This document shows positions 1 to 6,598 of a stretch of 13,559 nt of DNA, one piece after another. This DNA comes from Alistipes sp. (lineage in GTDB: Bacteria > Bacteroidota > Bacteroidia > Bacteroidales > Rikenellaceae). A program made the position numbers and the translations under genes. The stretch lies in assembly GCA_017646785.1 (NCBI GenBank), contig JAGCLX010000070.1, positions 1-13,559 of the forward strand. The letters are read 5' to 3'. How positions within the stretch are numbered: position 1 is the first letter of the stretch; each line of letters begins with the position of its first letter. Under the pieces are notes generated by a model. It was not told the DNA's origin. It made no database searches and saw only the letters and a list, made by a program, of their open reading frames with translations.

Positions 1-1
1 C

Positions 2-418
2 AGGGAGTACCTCGCGAAGCTCAACCTTGTAGTAGTCTATGCAGATGAGGAGTGGAGAGAGAGGATAGACGTAGAGTCGCTTCTTGCCGCCAACGCCATG
101 TGCGGAGTTAAGTATATCGCCATCTTTGACAGGGGTGCTACGGCGATGACTGCGAGCGACCTGCTATGGATTGCTGCCGCCAACACCGACCCCAAGCGCG
201 ACATCACTATCACCGAGGGCATAATGGTTATTGATGCACGCTCTAAGCGCCCAGGATATGGCCGCAACCCCAAGCGCTTCCCCAACGTGGTGACCTCATC
301 ACCCGAGGCCATAGCCCTTGTCGACAAGCGATGGGAGGAGTATGGCATCGGCACGTTCATCGAGTCACCATCACGCCACTACCGCGACCTATTGCTAAAC
401 GACACTGCCGAGTGGTAG
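2..418 (+). CDS. UbiD-family decarboxylase, C-terminal fragment (5' end outside window)
   Basis: The frame is open from the first bases of the window and ends at the TAG at 416-418, giving the last 138 residues of a larger protein. The fragment contains the UbiD-type C-terminal pattern: SDLLWIAAANTDPKRDI, then a D-A-R-S-K-R-P-G-Y segment and FPNVVTSSPEAIALVDKRW, ending in GIGTFIESPSRHYRDLL. UbiD enzymes are prenylated-FMN-dependent (de)carboxylases; in Bacteroidales the roughly 600-residue members are usually annotated as menaquinone-biosynthesis decarboxylases. The prenyl-FMN and metal-binding residues lie upstream and cannot be checked here, so the substrate is not determined. The next gene starts 3 nt after the stop codon, suggesting co-transcription. 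An ATG at 98 is internal, because the same frame continues upstream with conserved-looking sequence (REYLAKLNLVVVYADEEW). Confidence 0.82.
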   Translation, partial: REYLAKLNLVVVYADEEWRERIDVESLLAANAMCGVKYIAIFDRGATAMTASDLLWIAAANTDPKRDITITEGIMVIDARSKRPGYGRNPKRFPNVVTSSPEAIALVDKRWEEYGIGTFIESPSRHYRDLLLNDTAEW

Positions 419-421
419 TCT

Positions 422-1510
422 ATGGATAGGAGCACAGGGCAACATATTCGTGGCTTAATACTCATCTTGCCACTCATCATAGTCATCATCATCGTGGTGA
501 TTGTGGCACAGCCAGCACATGAGGAGTACACGCCTATAGAGGTTCAACCCTCGGCATGCGACACTGTGGCTACAGTCCAGAGTGCCCCACTCAAACACTT
601 CGATCCCAACACCGCAAACTATAACACGCTTATCGAGGCGGGTGTACCTCGCAATATTGCCGTAGCCATAATACGCTGGCGTGAGGCTGGCAAAGTATAT
701 CGCATAAAGGAGGATCTCGCACTATGTTACGAGATGACCGACTCTATATACCTCGCACTGGAGCCATATATAATAATAGGTAAGGAGTATCAGTATGAGG
801 ACAACAGACACAATAAGCCTATGAGCAGCGTAGATGAGAGGCCCACGACTAAGCCAGTTGTATATCAACCCTTCATGCTCGACACTGTGGGTGTTGCCTA
901 CCTTCGCGAGATAGGATTTAGCCCCCGCCAGGCTGAACTTATCATCCGCTACCGCGATATGATAGGTGGCTACAGAACAATAGACGAGTTCGCCGAGTGC
1001 TACGCCGTGGACTCCACGATGGTGGCAGCGCTTCGACCATACATCATCTTCCCTGAGCGCGACACCACAACATACACAGCTAAGGTGCGCATCGAGCTAC
1101 CCTTGGATATAAATAGTGCCGACTCAGTGCAGCTCTGCATGGTTAATGGCATAGGTCCCAAGAGCGCCTCGCACATACTCTACTACCGCGAATTGCTGGG
1201 TGGTTACCACTCCATTGCGCAAATTTCGGAGCTAAAAGTGGTTACAGAGGATAATTTTCAAAGAATTTTACCACAAATTTGGTGCGATAGTGCTAAAATT
1301 AAAAAAATTAATATTAACTTTGCGACCTCGAACGAGTTGCAGGTTCACCCATACATATCGAACCGCATGCTCAAAAGGATTATTAACAACAGAGAATTGA
1401 AAGGAGGTTGGAGTAGAATAGAAGAGATGATTGAAGATGATATATTTTCAGCGGAGGAGGCAGCACGCATCGCTCCATATCTCGATTTCGAGCCGCGCAC
1501 AAATCCGTAA
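422..1510 (+). CDS. Membrane-anchored helix-hairpin-helix (ComEA-like) repeat protein
   Basis: A 362-residue protein. Residues 10-29 are a strongly hydrophobic segment (LILILPLIIVIIIVVIVAQ), most likely an N-terminal anchor with the rest on the periplasmic side. Four ComEA-type helix-hairpin-helix units follow at about residues 60-118, 151-210, 229-287 and 294-355. Each has the form D/N-x-N-x-A ... GI/GF-x-x-x-x-A-x-x-I-I-x-x-R ... GG-Y/W-x-x-I-x-E. The third unit is the most canonical (LDINSADSVQLCMVNGIGPKSA), the others are diverged. HhH units of this kind bind DNA non-specifically in ComEA, the competence DNA receptor. A DNA-uptake role here is inference only; no other competence gene is visible. 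The start lies 3 nt after the UbiD stop. Bases about 1228-1320, at the third/fourth repeat junction, are much more AT-rich than the rest of the gene. Confidence 0.85.
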   Translation: MDRSTGQHIRGLILILPLIIVIIIVVIVAQPAHEEYTPIEVQPSACDTVATVQSAPLKHFDPNTANYNTLIEAGVPRNIAVAIIRWREAGKVYRIKEDLALCYEMTDSIYLALEPYIIIGKEYQYEDNRHNKPMSSVDERPTTKPVVYQPFMLDTVGVAYLREIGFSPRQAELIIRYRDMIGGYRTIDEFAECYAVDSTMVAALRPYIIFPERDTTTYTAKVRIELPLDINSADSVQLCMVNGIGPKSASHILYYRELLGGYHSIAQISELKVVTEDNFQRILPQIWCDSAKIKKININFATSNELQVHPYISNRMLKRIINNRELKGGWSRIEEMIEDDIFSAEEAARIAPYLDFEPRTNP

Positions 1511-1624
1511 GGAGAGCAAGGCACAACCACCAAGTAGATTTAGATATAGTCCGCCAGAGGTTGCAAGGCATCCAAAGGCACACAGGGTCGGCAGACGTTA
1601 ATTGCGGGAGTGAGTCACCCAACA

Positions 1625-1668
1625 ATGACTCGGGAGGGGGTCAGACCTATGATGACTCGGGAGCGGGT
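1625..1668 (+). repeat. 17-nt direct repeat pair in the rpsU leader
   Basis: Two copies of atgactcgggagNgggt (N = g, then c) lie at 1625-1641 and 1652-1668, 27 nt apart. A GAGTCA at 1612-1617 could pair with the TGACTC at the start of the first copy. The repeats sit in the 213-nt gap between the HhH gene and rpsU. They could be part of a structured rpsU 5' leader or an operator; nothing in the sequence decides which. Confidence 0.6.
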
Positions 1669-1723
1669 ATCCCACTAAAATGCCCAAATAAAATAGAGTA
1701 TAACTAAAAAAAAGAATAGAATT

Positions 1724-1915
1724 ATGATTATCATGCAGGTTAAGGAGGGTGAGAACATCGAGCGCGCCCTCAAGAAGTTCAAGAGAAAGTATGAGCGTAC
1801 AGGTGTATTGAAGGAGCTTCGTCGTCGTCAGTACTTCACAAAGCCTTCAATCTCAAAGCGTGAGGCTATGCAGCGCGCAATCTATGTTGAGCACACTTAC
1901 CGTCAGGAGGAGTAA
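1724..1915 (+). CDS. rpsU: Small-subunit ribosomal protein bS21
   Basis: A 63-residue basic protein reading MIIMQVKEGENIERALKKF and continuing with K-R-K-Y-E-R-T-G, KELRRRQYFTKPS and KREAMQRA. This is the bS21 signature at the usual bacteroidete length. bS21 sits on the 30S platform beside the 16S rRNA 3' end. In studied Bacteroidetes ribosomes it helps, with bS18 and bS6, to hide the anti-Shine-Dalgarno sequence. The start at 1724 is chosen because VKEGENIE lies at the expected distance from the N-terminus of homologues. No Shine-Dalgarno-like word precedes it; the leader is A-rich (actaaaaaaaagaatagaa). It is flanked by a 213-nt leader with repeats and by its own terminator, so it is probably monocistronic. 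I found no clear TAnnTTTG promoter box upstream. Confidence 0.97.
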   Translation: MIIMQVKEGENIERALKKFKRKYERTGVLKELRRRQYFTKPSISKREAMQRAIYVEHTYRQEE

Positions 1916-1938
1916 TCCTATCGCTTAACAGATAACAG

Positions 1939-1976
1939 CAGAGATCGTTCCCAGGGAGCGGTCTCTGTTTGTTTTG
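1939..1976 (+). terminator. Intrinsic terminator of rpsU
   Basis: The arm cagagatcgttccc (1939-1952) pairs with gggagcggtctctg (1954-1967), with two G-U pairs in the RNA and a minimal loop. It is followed by the T-rich run tttgtttt (1968-1975). It begins 23 nt after the rpsU stop codon. Confidence 0.85.
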
Positions 1977-2005
1977 TAGGTGTGTGGAAGGGAGGGGAGC
2001 TAAAG

Positions 2006-2113
2006 TTAGGGAGATTAAGGAGATTAGGGTGTTTAGGGAAGTTAAGGAAATACTCTTCTCTATATTCACTAATTTCCCTAACCTACCTAAATTCTCTAAG
2101 TTCTCTAAATTCA
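2006..2113. repeat. 9-bp tandem repeat in two inverted arms
   Basis: Left arm, 2006-2050: five head-to-tail 9-mers of the form TTARGGAGA (ttagggaga, ttaaggaga, ttagggtgt, ttagggaag, ttaaggaaa). Right arm, 2069-2113: five 9-mers of the form CTAANTTCT (ctaatttcc, ctaacctac, ctaaattct, ctaagttct, ctaaattca), which is the reverse complement of the left-arm theme. An 18-nt spacer separates them. The arms could form a long imperfect hairpin with many G-U pairs. Because the unit is a multiple of three, open frames with Leu/Ser repeats run through it on both strands; these look like by-products rather than genes. Confidence 0.8.
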
Positions 2114-2150
2114 ATCCTCTTCCCCTCGCCCAAATTTAGCGTCAGAAGAG

Positions 2151-2171
2151 TGCCGAGTGCAACACTCGGCA
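2151..2171. repeat. Perfect 9-bp inverted repeat (hairpin)
   Basis: The arms tgccgagtg (2151-2159) and cactcggca (2163-2171) are exact complements around a 3-nt loop (caa). No T-run follows on either strand, so this is not a terminator on its own. It abuts the larger bidirectional terminator at 2171-2224, and the two may act together. Confidence 0.7.
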
Positions 2172-2224
2172 AAAATGCCACCGATGGGTAGTACTTGACG
2201 TACGTCCCATTGGTGGCATTTTTT
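2171..2224. terminator. Bidirectional intrinsic terminator between rpsU and the acyl-CoA synthetase gene
   Basis: The arm aaaaatgccaccgatggg (2171-2188) pairs with cccattggtggcattttt (2206-2223) with a single G-U position, giving an 18-bp stem. The loop has a small gtac/gtac inner pairing. The A-run at one end and T-run at the other make it work in both directions. It lies 36 nt past the stop codon of the minus-strand acyl-CoA synthetase gene. Confidence 0.85.
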
Positions 2225-2259
2225 GTTAGGGGCCGCAATCGACCTCTTATCACTCTAAA

Positions 2260-3951
2260 CTACTGCATGTCAGGGACAAAACCATTTTTAGCCCTCTGCT
2301 CGTAGACAAATCGACGAATCTTCTTTGTAGGAGTCTTTTCAAACTCACAGCCGTTATCTATAACCTTGGTAATCTGCGAGAAACGATTTACCTTTGAGTT
2401 AACGTAGGCAACAAGCTCACGCTTTATCTCCTCCATCTTCTCTGCCACCTGGTCCTTGCTTGCAGCATACTTCTGACCAAGCTGCTCCTTGCCGTCGCTC
2501 ACCATCTTCTTAAAGACATCGTAGCGCGCCTCGAGGGCTGCCATATCGAAGTGAACAAGTGCTACAAGTTTACCATTCTCCTCGGTAACCACAGACTCGG
2601 CAACCATGGGGTTGCTATTGAGAACCTCCTCGATATCCTCAGGGTAGATATTCTCACCTGAAGGACCTACAATCATATTCTTAAGACGACCCTTGATAAA
2701 CACCCAGCCATCCTTAGCTATCGAGCCGAGGTCGCCAGTGCGAAACCAGCCATCCTCAGTGAAGGCATCGCGCGTTGCATCCTCATTCTTATAGTAGCCA
2801 GACATGCAACATGGGGTTTTTGCAACAATCTCACCCTGACCAGTTGCAGGGTTTACATTATCGAGACGCAACTCAACACCCTGGAGTGCAGGGCCTGTAG
2901 AGCCAACACGCACCATCTTACCCACAGCACCTGCAAGAAGTGGCGCAGTCTCAGTGAGTCCATAGCCGATACCGTATGGGAAGCCACTCTCAAGCAAGAA
3001 GCGCTCAGTCTCGCTATCAAACTTAGCACCACCGATAGCAAATAGACGCATGCGACCACCAAAGAGCTCTTTAAGTTTCTTACCCGCAACCTTGTGCAAT
3101 AGCTTACGTGTGGGAGCAAAGCCATAGAGAGTGCGAAGGAGTGGGTTCTTATCGAATGTGGGACGCACCTTGCCTCTGTATACCTTCTCCATGATGAGGG
3201 GCACCGATGCAATTACCGTAGGGCGAACCTGCTGCAATGCGGGCATAAGTGCCGATGCCACGGGTGGACGGTCCATATAGTAGACATGTGCACCGCGCGA
3301 GAAGGGGTATATCATACCGAGTGTACACTCGTAGGTATGCGACAAAGGCAAGATAGAGAGCAACACATCCTCCTTGTTGTAGTCGAAGAGCGGAGGAATA
3401 ACCGTAAGCTGCATAGAGATGGCGCGATGTGTGAGCATAACGCCCTTAGGCTTAGATGTGGTACCCGAGGTGTAGATGATTGCTGCGAGATCCTCAGGCT
3501 GAGGGATGCGCTTCTCGGCACGCTCTGTCACATGCTGAACGACAGTGTTAAGACCCTTTGTGCGGATTACGACATTCATCTTCTCAACAACCTCGCTTGA
3601 CAGTTTGGCATAGAGTTTGTCAGATACCAGGATGGCTTTAGCCTCCGAATGTTCAATGATAAGATCAAGCTCGCTTGAGGTGAAGTCTGGAAGGATGGGT
3701 ACAGCAATCATACCGGCAGTGGTGACAGCAAAGTATGACACACCCCAGTTGGGCATGCTGCTGCTCAAGATAGCAACCTTATCACCAGCACCGACACCTG
3801 CATTGAGCAAAAGCTCCTGAACATGCTCGATGCGCTCGCCAACCTCCTTGTATGATACATCCTCGCCACCGAGCATAGAGAACGCGATGCGTGATGAGAA
3901 CTCCTCAACGCTGTTGCGAACAATCTCATATAGCGTATTAAATGCCTTCAT
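2260..3951 (-). CDS. Long-chain acyl-CoA synthetase (AMP-forming, ANL superfamily)
   Basis: A 563-residue protein with the full set of adenylate-forming enzyme motifs. These are the phosphate-binding loop YTSGTTSKPKGVMLTH (160-176), the YGLTETAP acyl-adenylate motif (330-337) and TGDLG with the ribose-binding Asp407. The hinge/A8 motif is IKGRLKNMIVGPSGENIYPE (419-438). The C-terminal TPTKKIRR (540-547) holds the likely catalytic lysine (Lys543 or Lys544). The enzyme activates fatty acids with ATP and transfers them to CoA. It is of normal length and intact. No predicted signal or membrane segment stands out, consistent with a cytoplasmic or peripheral protein. It is divergent from queG across a 113-bp gap and convergent with rpsU. 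Chain-length preference cannot be told from sequence; the symbol fadD would be tempting but is left off. Confidence 0.93.
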   Translation of the reverse strand: MKAFNTLYEIVRNSVEEFSSRIAFSMLGGEDVSYKEVGERIEHVQELLLNAGVGAGDKVAILSSSMPNWGVSYFAVTTAGMIAVPILPDFTSSELDLIIEHSEAKAILVSDKLYAKLSSEVVEKMNVVIRTKGLNTVVQHVTERAEKRIPQPEDLAAIIYTSGTTSKPKGVMLTHRAISMQLTVIPPLFDYNKEDVLLSILPLSHTYECTLGMIYPFSRGAHVYYMDRPPVASALMPALQQVRPTVIASVPLIMEKVYRGKVRPTFDKNPLLRTLYGFAPTRKLLHKVAGKKLKELFGGRMRLFAIGGAKFDSETERFLLESGFPYGIGYGLTETAPLLAGAVGKMVRVGSTGPALQGVELRLDNVNPATGQGEIVAKTPCCMSGYYKNEDATRDAFTEDGWFRTGDLGSIAKDGWVFIKGRLKNMIVGPSGENIYPEDIEEVLNSNPMVAESVVTEENGKLVALVHFDMAALEARYDVFKKMVSDGKEQLGQKYAASKDQVAEKMEEIKRELVAYVNSKVNRFSQITKVIDNGCEFEKTPTKKIRRFVYEQRAKNGFVPDMQ

Positions 3952-4041
3952 AGTTTGAGATTAAAGTTAATTATTTTTTACGACTTGTTCTAAAACTCAA
4001 CAAATCGAGTGCAAGATACCAATATTTTTCTGATTTTTTGC

Positions 4042-4049
4042 TACTTTTG
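4042..4049 (+). promoter_or_regulatory. Bacteroidetes-type -7 box for queG
   Basis: TACTTTTG matches the TAnnTTTG -7 consensus of Bacteroidetes primary-sigma promoters. It lies 15 nt upstream of the ATG at 4065, giving a very short predicted leader. No clear TTTG -33 box is found 19-21 nt further upstream. The box overlaps a TTG at 4038 that could otherwise be read as an in-frame start, which supports the ATG as the real start. Confidence 0.55.
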
Positions 4050-4064
4050 CAAAAAATAATTTCA

Positions 4065-4976
4065 ATGATTTCCCGAAAAATCATCATAAATGCAGCCAAG
4101 GAGGTGGGCTTTGACCTTGTGGGCATAACCCCATGCAAGCACCTACACGAAGAACATAACCGCTTCAATGAGTGGATATTAGAGGGAAATGCATCGTCAT
4201 TAAGCTACCTCACACGTAACATTGAAAAGCGATTCGATGCAGGTCTTCTGGTTGAGCAATCACGCAGCATTATCGTTTGTGCTATTTCTTACCTATCGCC
4301 CCACAGCCGCGGATACGACAAGGGGTGTCGCACTAAGGTTGCGTCATACGCCCTCGCACGCGACTACCACATAACAATTAAGGAGATGCTCAACACCCTT
4401 GCCGAGACTCTCAAGCAGCACTGCCCCACCCTGCGCTATCGTGCCTTCACCGACTCAGCACCCCTGGCGGAGAAGAGCTATGCCGTGCATGCCGGACTCG
4501 GATGGATAGGGCGCAACTCACTGCTTGTGACACCCACTCACGGCTCGATGCTCCACCTCGGTGAGTTGATAATAGACGAGGAGGTGGACATCTACGACAC
4601 GACAATGGAGAGTGTGGGCTGTGGCGAGTGTCGACGTTGTGTGGAGGCATGTCCCAATAGTGCGATACTTAAGAATAGGACCATCGACACGCGACGCTGC
4701 ATATCGTGCCGCACGATAGAGCGTGAGGTGGAGGGCGAGCAGATATCTCTCGACGGCTGGATATTTGGGTGCGACGCCTGTCAGGTGGTGTGCCCCTACA
4801 ACATGAAGGCACCGCTGCATGCCAACCCCAAGTTCGACCCGCTATACGACCCCACGCAGCTCGACAGCGAGGCATGGCTCACGATGACAGAGGATGAGTT
4901 CGACGCACTGGCGGGTACAACGGCAATGACACGCGCAGGACTTAAGAGAATACAAAAAAATATAGAGGCTGAGTAA
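4065..4976 (+). CDS. queG: Epoxyqueuosine reductase (tRNA queuosine synthesis, last step)
   Basis: A 303-residue iron-sulfur/cobalamin protein. Visible motifs are DSAPLAEK with the presumed catalytic Asp130, GLGWIGRNSLL (144-154), and two 4Fe-4S motifs: CGECRRCVEACP (Cys186, 189, 192, 196) and GCDACQVVCPYN (Cys236, 239, 243). QueG reduces epoxyqueuosine to queuosine in the wobble position of GUN-decoding tRNAs. The length of about 300 residues fits the short bacteroidete form lacking the C-terminal HEAT extension of the E. coli enzyme. The segment usually written CISYLTIE reads CISCRTIE here (212-219), adding an extra cysteine. The start is ATG 4065 rather than a TTG at 4038, because the TTG lies upstream of or within the -7 box. 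It ends in a shared terminator with the convergent AlkD-like gene. Confidence 0.93.
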   Translation: MISRKIIINAAKEVGFDLVGITPCKHLHEEHNRFNEWILEGNASSLSYLTRNIEKRFDAGLLVEQSRSIIVCAISYLSPHSRGYDKGCRTKVASYALARDYHITIKEMLNTLAETLKQHCPTLRYRAFTDSAPLAEKSYAVHAGLGWIGRNSLLVTPTHGSMLHLGELIIDEEVDIYDTTMESVGCGECRRCVEACPNSAILKNRTIDTRRCISCRTIEREVEGEQISLDGWIFGCDACQVVCPYNMKAPLHANPKFDPLYDPTQLDSEAWLTMTEDEFDALAGTTAMTRAGLKRIQKNIEAE

Positions 4977-4996
4977 TCAACCTCTATATTTTTATT
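4954..4996. terminator. Bidirectional terminator between queG and the AlkD-like gene
   Basis: The arm aaaaatatagagg (4956-4968) and cctctatattttt (4981-4993) form a perfect 13-bp stem with a 12-nt loop, flanked by A- and T-runs. It overlaps the last codons of queG (stop at 4974-4976) and lies 20 nt past the stop of the minus-strand gene at 5013. Confidence 0.85.
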
Positions 4997-5012
4997 ATAC
5001 ACACCCACTCGT

Positions 5013-5666
5013 CTACTCCGTCATCTCGAGGCGCCAAGCAAGCTCCTCGGTGACATACTCCTTGACAGGACCATCGGGCAAGCTCTCAAGGAGCGTGGGT
5101 ATGCCCACCTTAACAGACTTATCACGCTCGGCAATGTAGCACAGCAGGGCCACAACGCCATGTGCGATGTTGCGCGACGCGGGGTTTGCCCTAACGGCCT
5201 TCTCCACAGCCACGAATGCTACCTCCGACAAGGTGCGCACGTTGCGTGATGCTGCCATAAGCGCGGCGTATGATATAAGCTCACTGCTCTCCGTGGTCCA
5301 GATGCCCATGAGCGAGTTGATGTCGTAAATCTTCGAGAGAAGGGCAAAGGCGAGCTCCTCAGCAAGCTCGGGGTTGCGGATGCCTCGCGCCCAGAAGGGG
5401 AAGTCGTGGATGTCGAAGTTCTCGGGCTCTGCGAGGTGGCAGGCGATAAGTCTTAACTCGCGCACCTGCTGCTGATACAAGTACTTAGCAAAGTCGTTGT
5501 CACGCTGCTCGGTGGCTGCTATCTCGCGGAGCGTGGCGATGGATACGCCATAGTTAAGTCCGTAGTTCTCGCCATCGTTGGCCATGCTCTCCGACACGGC
5601 GCCATTCATCTGCTTGCGCACACGTCCCAGCAGGGATATCATTCTCTGTGTGTTATCCATAGACAT
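5013..5666 (-). CDS. DNA alkylation repair (AlkD-like) HEAT-repeat protein
   Basis: About 217 residues. The segment NYGVSIATLREIA followed by a helical LYQQQVRELRLIACHLAEPE stretch and FWARGIRNPELAEELAFALL is typical of the AlkC/AlkD DNA-alkylation-repair fold of tandem HEAT-like helices (Pfam DNA_alkylation). AlkD-type members excise positively charged alkylated bases. Bacteroidete members like this one are poorly characterised, and I could not assign the catalytic Trp/Asp set with certainty, so glycosylase activity is inferred. Three in-frame starts exist: GTG at 5675 (overlapping the DUF4831 stop by 1 nt), ATG at 5666 and ATG at 5660. I prefer an ATG, giving 217 or 215 residues. It is the last gene of the minus-strand run and is probably transcribed with the DUF4831 gene from the promoter near 6570. 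Confidence 0.75.
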   Translation of the reverse strand: MSMDNTQRMISLLGRVRKQMNGAVSESMANDGENYGLNYGVSIATLREIAATEQRDNDFAKYLYQQQVRELRLIACHLAEPENFDIHDFPFWARGIRNPELAEELAFALLSKIYDINSLMGIWTTESSELISYAALMAASRNVRTLSEVAFVAVEKAVRANPASRNIAHGVVALLCYIAERDKSVKVGIPTLLESLPDGPVKEYVTEELAWRLEMTE

Positions 5667-5674
5667 AGGCGACA

Positions 5675-6541
5675 CTATTTAGGCATTACGAAGCTCACAG
5701 TCTGGCCGAACTCATAGATGGGGAGCACGCGGCTAACCAGCTTCTGCTGTCCCAAGCTGACTACAACAGTGGCGTTATTAGCATAGCGGTATGACACCGT
5801 TGCCTTCTCCTCGCTCGCGGGGTACTCCATGGCTGAGGGTGTGATGCTCAGCATAACAATGTCGCCAGCGATGTTATCGCTCTGGAGGAGTCCCTCCTCG
5901 CTATTGAAGCGTGCGATAACGCTGTTGGGGCGCTCTGCCGACACAGGAAGCACAAGACGCTTATGTGTAGTAGAGACTCTGCGCACGCCATAAAAGAGCT
6001 TCAGATACTCACCCTCGAGGCGCTCAATCTCGCTAAGCGCAGCCTCAAGGCCCGCACCATATACACCGTCACCATACTCACCAAGGATGATATCCTGGCG
6101 TGCTGTGCGTAGCTCAAAAATTTTGTCGGCAGCCATCTTTGCCGCCTCCTCCATGGCTACCTCACTACCAGAGAGGCGATCCACAGCAAGCTCATCGCCT
6201 ATGCACGAGAAGTTACGACCCTCAACGTGAGGCTCCTCGGCATAGTATGCAGGCTCGCTCAGTACTGCCACATCTGCACCCACAAGGCTATAGCTCATGC
6301 GGTTAACCTGCGAGGCACGCTTACCGAGATACTTCTGGGCATAGCGCGCATAGACACCCGCCTCAAACTCGTCGCACTCGACAACAAGGTCAACGACAAG
6401 CGTGGTGGTAGCCTCGCTGATGACTACATTACCGCTCTCCTTGTATTTTCCGATGCGCTGCTTAACGACCTGCTGGGCAGATACCTCACATGCCATCGAC
6501 ACAAACATAGCAACAAGCAGTATAGAAAAAATTCTTCTCAT
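5675..6541 (-). CDS. DUF4831 family secreted protein
   Basis: A 288-residue protein with an N-terminal signal peptide (basic MRR, hydrophobic core to about residue 17, likely cleavage after VSA22 before QQ). It is therefore probably periplasmic or outer-membrane associated. The central stretch with AADKIFELRTARQDIILGE, GAGLEAALSEIERLEGEY and LKLFYGV matches the pattern of the Bacteroidales DUF4831 family. No enzymatic motif is visible and no function is known to me. Cys18 lies inside the signal peptide (SMAC), but the residues before it do not form a good lipobox, so I favour ordinary signal-peptidase cleavage over lipidation. A strong promoter lies just upstream (6567-6598), and the AlkD-like gene follows immediately. 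Confidence 0.78.
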   Translation of the reverse strand: MRRIFSILLVAMFVSMACEVSAQQVVKQRIGKYKESGNVVISEATTTLVVDLVVECDEFEAGVYARYAQKYLGKRASQVNRMSYSLVGADVAVLSEPAYYAEEPHVEGRNFSCIGDELAVDRLSGSEVAMEEAAKMAADKIFELRTARQDIILGEYGDGVYGAGLEAALSEIERLEGEYLKLFYGVRRVSTTHKRLVLPVSAERPNSVIARFNSEEGLLQSDNIAGDIVMLSITPSAMEYPASEEKATVSYRYANNATVVVSLGQQKLVSRVLPIYEFGQTVSFVMPK

Positions 6542-6566
6542 AGCTTCACAATTAGTTTATTAGGCG

Positions 6567-6598
6567 CAAATATAGCTATTATTCGCCAAGCAATCAAA
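6567..6598 (-). promoter_or_regulatory. Promoter of the DUF4831-alkD pair
   Basis: Read on the minus strand, a TTTG -33 box (6598-6595) is followed after 20 nt by TATATTTG (6574-6567), an exact TAnnTTTG -7 box at consensus spacing. The predicted transcription start is about 20 nt upstream of the ATG at 6541. The -33 box overlaps the TGA stop codon of the upstream methyltransferase gene, so this is an internal promoter of the gene run. Confidence 0.75.

Noticed and set aside
1345..1625. Two minus-strand ORFs at the end of the HhH gene and in the rpsU leader
   Set aside because: They largely overlap the HhH gene in antisense, lack a promoter or motif, and offer two competing frames over the same bases.
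1866..2191. Leu/Ser- or Asn/Leu-repeat ORFs on both strands over the 9-bp array
   Set aside because: The repeat unit is a multiple of three, so open frames arise automatically. The minus-strand frame also runs across the rpsU terminator into rpsU.
4038..4064. TTG start for queG, extending it by nine residues
   Set aside because: The extension lies in the A/T-rich promoter and overlaps the TACTTTTG box. The ATG at 4065 gives the family-like N-terminus.
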